DNA of 6,822 bases from Clostridium sp. CAG:448 (GTDB lineage Bacteria; Bacillota; Clostridia; Oscillospirales; CAG-272). The notes under the pieces were generated by a model. It did not search any database. It worked only from the letters and a program-made list of their open reading frames with translations, and was not told the DNA's origin. This document shows, in pieces, positions 5,052 through 6,822 of this stretch. The DNA lies in contig FR890544.1 of the NCBI GenBank assembly GCA_000433415.1, positions 4,738 to 11,559 of the forward strand, read 5' to 3'. Made by a program: the position numbers and the translations under genes. Position 1 is the first letter of the stretch. Each line of letters starts with the position of its first letter.

Positions 5052-6731
5052 TTACAGGGTCTCGACCAGCGCCAATACCTCTTTTGCCATTGTGGCAAGG
5101 GAGCCTTCACGGAAGGGGGAGGGAAGATGCGCGTCATCAATCAATTGCCCGAATGCCTTCTGACCGCCTGTGCGTGCAAACTGCAGATAGCGTTCAAAGG
5201 CGTCCTTGTAATCTTTCTGCGAGGCAAGCAGGAAGTTGATGGCGACCGTCTGTGCAAGACAGTAGTCGATGTAGTAGAAGGGGCTCTCATAAATGTGCAT
5301 CTGGTACTGCCAACGTGTGCCCTGTTCCAGATAGGGGATTCCTTCCCAGTGCATATAGGGGCGGTATTTGGCTTCCAGTTCCTGATACATTTGTTTGCGC
5401 TCGGCGGGTGTCATCTCCGGCTTTTCATAAACACGGTGCTGGAATTCATCCACAATTACACCGTAGGGAATAAAGCTGAGTGCGTCCAGCAGGTGGCGTT
5501 TACGGTAACGCGGCGCATCTTTTCCGAAGAATTTGTCCATATATTTCCATGAGAAAAATTCCATGCTCATGGAATGGCATTCCGCGGTTTCCATGCCGCC
5601 CACGTCCAATTCCTGATCGCCCTGTTCAAAGACGAAGTGCGCGGCAAGCGCGTGTCCGAATTCATGGGTCATGACATCCACGTCGCCCGAAGAGCCGTTG
5701 AAATTGGCGAGAATGAAGGGCTGCTTGTATTTGGGGAAGGCAGTGCAATAGCCGCCGCCCCATTTTCCGTCACGGGCTTCCACATCGAAAGCTTCATTTT
5801 CCTGCATGGAACGCATAAATGCACCGACTTCGGGATTCATACTGTCGTACATTTCCTGCGCGGCGGCGAAAATGCCGTCCTTGTCCAGAATCGGACGCGG
5901 CGTTGCACCGGATTGATAAATGGCATCGTCGTAGAACATAATGGAATTGATTCCAAGCTCTTTTCCGATCTCTTCCTTCAGTTTCCGGACGCAAGGAACA
6001 AGCGACTCCCTGACATTGTCGCGGAAATTGGCAACCATATCCGCATCATAGTCCATTCTGCCCATGCGGTAGTAGCCCAGCTCAATGAAATTCCGGTATC
6101 CCATCTTTTTTGCCATGGTGTCACGGATCTTTACCAGGCGGTCGTAAATATCGTCCAACTTGTCCGCATTGGCTTCCAGACCCCTGCCGATTGCCTCACA
6201 TGCCTTGCGGCGCACCTCGCGGTCTTCATCTTCCAGCTTGCCGCGCAGAACCGACAGCGGCATATCTTCTCCCTCATAGTGGAAAACCATGCCGGACATG
6301 AAGGTGGAGTATTCGGTGACAATGGCATTTTCCTGTTGCAGTTCCTCGATAATCGCAGGGGAGAATGCCTTTTTGGCAATGCTGTAGGAAGTCAGCACCC
6401 GGGGATTGATGTGTTTTTCAAGCTCTTTGCGGAAGGGCGAATCCAATAACAGGGTGCCGTATTCAACCGTCATTTCCTGGAACAGAGGACCGACCTCATC
6501 GTAGTATGCCACCTCTGCCTGATAGAAGGTATCTTTGGTATTCAGCGTGAAACGGCAATTGGAAAGCGAGGCGGCGGTTGCATATTCCGTGACCATTGCA
6601 AGCATCTTTTTGCGTGCCGCAAGCAGGTCGTCCACACTCTTCGCATGGACAATCAGGTCTTTGACCTGTTCATAGCATTTTTTGCCTTCCTCCAGTGTGT
6701 ACCGCTCATAAGGAAGCTGACTGACTTTCAT
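5052..6731 (-). CDS. M3-family oligoendopeptidase, PepF-type zinc metallopeptidase (559 aa)
   Basis: Cytoplasmic zinc endopeptidase that cleaves short peptides. The catalytic motif is HEFGH (356-360): His356 and His360 bind zinc, Glu357 is the general base, and Glu384 in ETAECHSMSMEFF (381-393) is the likely third ligand. The substrate-binding C-terminal signature HIYESPFYYIDYCLAQTVAINF (479-500) is typical of M3B enzymes. The N-terminal 200 residues are the helical lobe. There is no signal peptide or membrane segment. Length matches the roughly 550-residue clostridial M3 oligoendopeptidases rather than the 600-residue PepF of lactococci. The frame is open to 6800, but that codon overlaps the -35 box; ATG at 6731 has AAGGAG nine bases upstream. 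It is a single-gene unit with its own promoter and a shared terminator, convergent to the surface-protein operon. Peptide recycling or nutrition is the inferred role. Confidence 0.95.
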   Translation of the reverse strand: MKVSQLPYERYTLEEGKKCYEQVKDLIVHAKSVDDLLAARKKMLAMVTEYATAASLSNCRFTLNTKDTFYQAEVAYYDEVGPLFQEMTVEYGTLLLDSPFRKELEKHINPRVLTSYSIAKKAFSPAIIEELQQENAIVTEYSTFMSGMVFHYEGEDMPLSVLRGKLEDEDREVRRKACEAIGRGLEANADKLDDIYDRLVKIRDTMAKKMGYRNFIELGYYRMGRMDYDADMVANFRDNVRESLVPCVRKLKEEIGKELGINSIMFYDDAIYQSGATPRPILDKDGIFAAAQEMYDSMNPEVGAFMRSMQENEAFDVEARDGKWGGGYCTAFPKYKQPFILANFNGSSGDVDVMTHEFGHALAAHFVFEQGDQELDVGGMETAECHSMSMEFFSWKYMDKFFGKDAPRYRKRHLLDALSFIPYGVIVDEFQHRVYEKPEMTPAERKQMYQELEAKYRPYMHWEGIPYLEQGTRWQYQMHIYESPFYYIDYCLAQTVAINFLLASQKDYKDAFERYLQFARTGGQKAFGQLIDDAHLPSPFREGSLATMAKEVLALVETL

Positions 6732-6740
6732 TCTGAAACA

Positions 6741-6746
6741 CTCCTT
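6741..6746 (-). promoter_or_regulatory. Ribosome binding site of the oligoendopeptidase
   Basis: AAGGAG on the minus strand, nine bases before the ATG at 6731. It fixes the start 23 codons inside the longest open frame. Confidence 0.85.
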
Positions 6747-6771
6747 TTCTGTGTAAGATTTCTTCTCCTTT

Positions 6772-6800
6772 ATCATAGCACAGTCCACCCGGTTTGTCAA
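6772..6800 (-). promoter_or_regulatory. Near-consensus sigma-A promoter of the oligoendopeptidase
   Basis: On the minus strand: perfect TTGACA (6795-6800), a 17-base spacer, and TATGAT (6772-6777) preceded by TGC, an extended -10. The expected start near 6765 gives a leader of about 34 bases. That leader contains a second AAAGGAG-like stretch near 6764-6770 with no start codon at a useful distance. The rest of the window to 6822 shows no gene. Confidence 0.9.
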
Positions 6801-6822
6801 TAACCAAGGGGAAACAGAACCG

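Noticed and set aside
5561..5576. Palindromic TTCCATG-CT-CATGGAA inside the peptidase gene
   Set aside because: It encodes conserved peptidase residues near HSMSMEFF, has no T tract or operator context, and is explained by coding sequence.
5574..6449. A 291-codon plus-strand frame opposite the peptidase
   Set aside because: It is antisense to the M3 peptidase, which has HEFGH and all family landmarks; no ribosome binding site or motif supports the plus-strand frame.

Overview
The window looks like ordinary chromosome of an uncultured, mid-GC, Gram-positive anaerobe of the Clostridia (an Oscillospiraceae-like gut lineage is my best guess). This rests on strong GGAGG-type ribosome binding sites, consensus sigma-A promoters, a D-Ala-D-Ala ligase, a clostridial-type M3 oligoendopeptidase, and a secreted protein ending in Gly-Cys-Gly-Ser, a hydrophobic segment and a Lys run. 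I see no phage gene, transposase, CRISPR array, tRNA or rRNA. The taxonomic guess is inference.

Layout. Positions 1-2851 hold a leftward three-gene run: prmC (release-factor glutamine methyltransferase), then ddl (D-alanine--D-alanine ligase), then a Gfo/Idh/MocA-family oxidoreductase cut off by the left edge. The run is read from an extended -10 promoter just upstream of prmC. The 166-base gap 2852-3017 is a divergent promoter region. Rightward from it come a secreted, surface-anchored protein with two beta-sandwich-like, probably carbohydrate-binding, domains (3018-4625) and, 48 bases on, a 95-residue single-pass membrane protein (4674-4961). A bidirectional hairpin terminator at 5003-5039 separates this pair from a convergent, leftward M3-family oligoendopeptidase (5052-6731), whose near-consensus promoter lies at the right edge.

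How the genes work together. prmC and ddl are housekeeping genes for translation termination and peptidoglycan precursor synthesis. They share no pathway with each other or with the sugar-type oxidoreductase, so the run is probably co-transcription of convenience. The rightward pair is the accessory part: a surface-displayed binding protein with no visible catalytic domain plus a small membrane protein of unknown role. The peptidase is a separate single-gene unit, probably acting on cytoplasmic peptides.

Four gene starts are placed downstream of the longest possible reading frame, because the ribosome binding sites, and in two cases the promoter positions, support the internal start. I found no clear sign of a novel multi-gene system. 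The best leads are the Cys-containing C-terminal sorting signal and its small membrane-protein partner.
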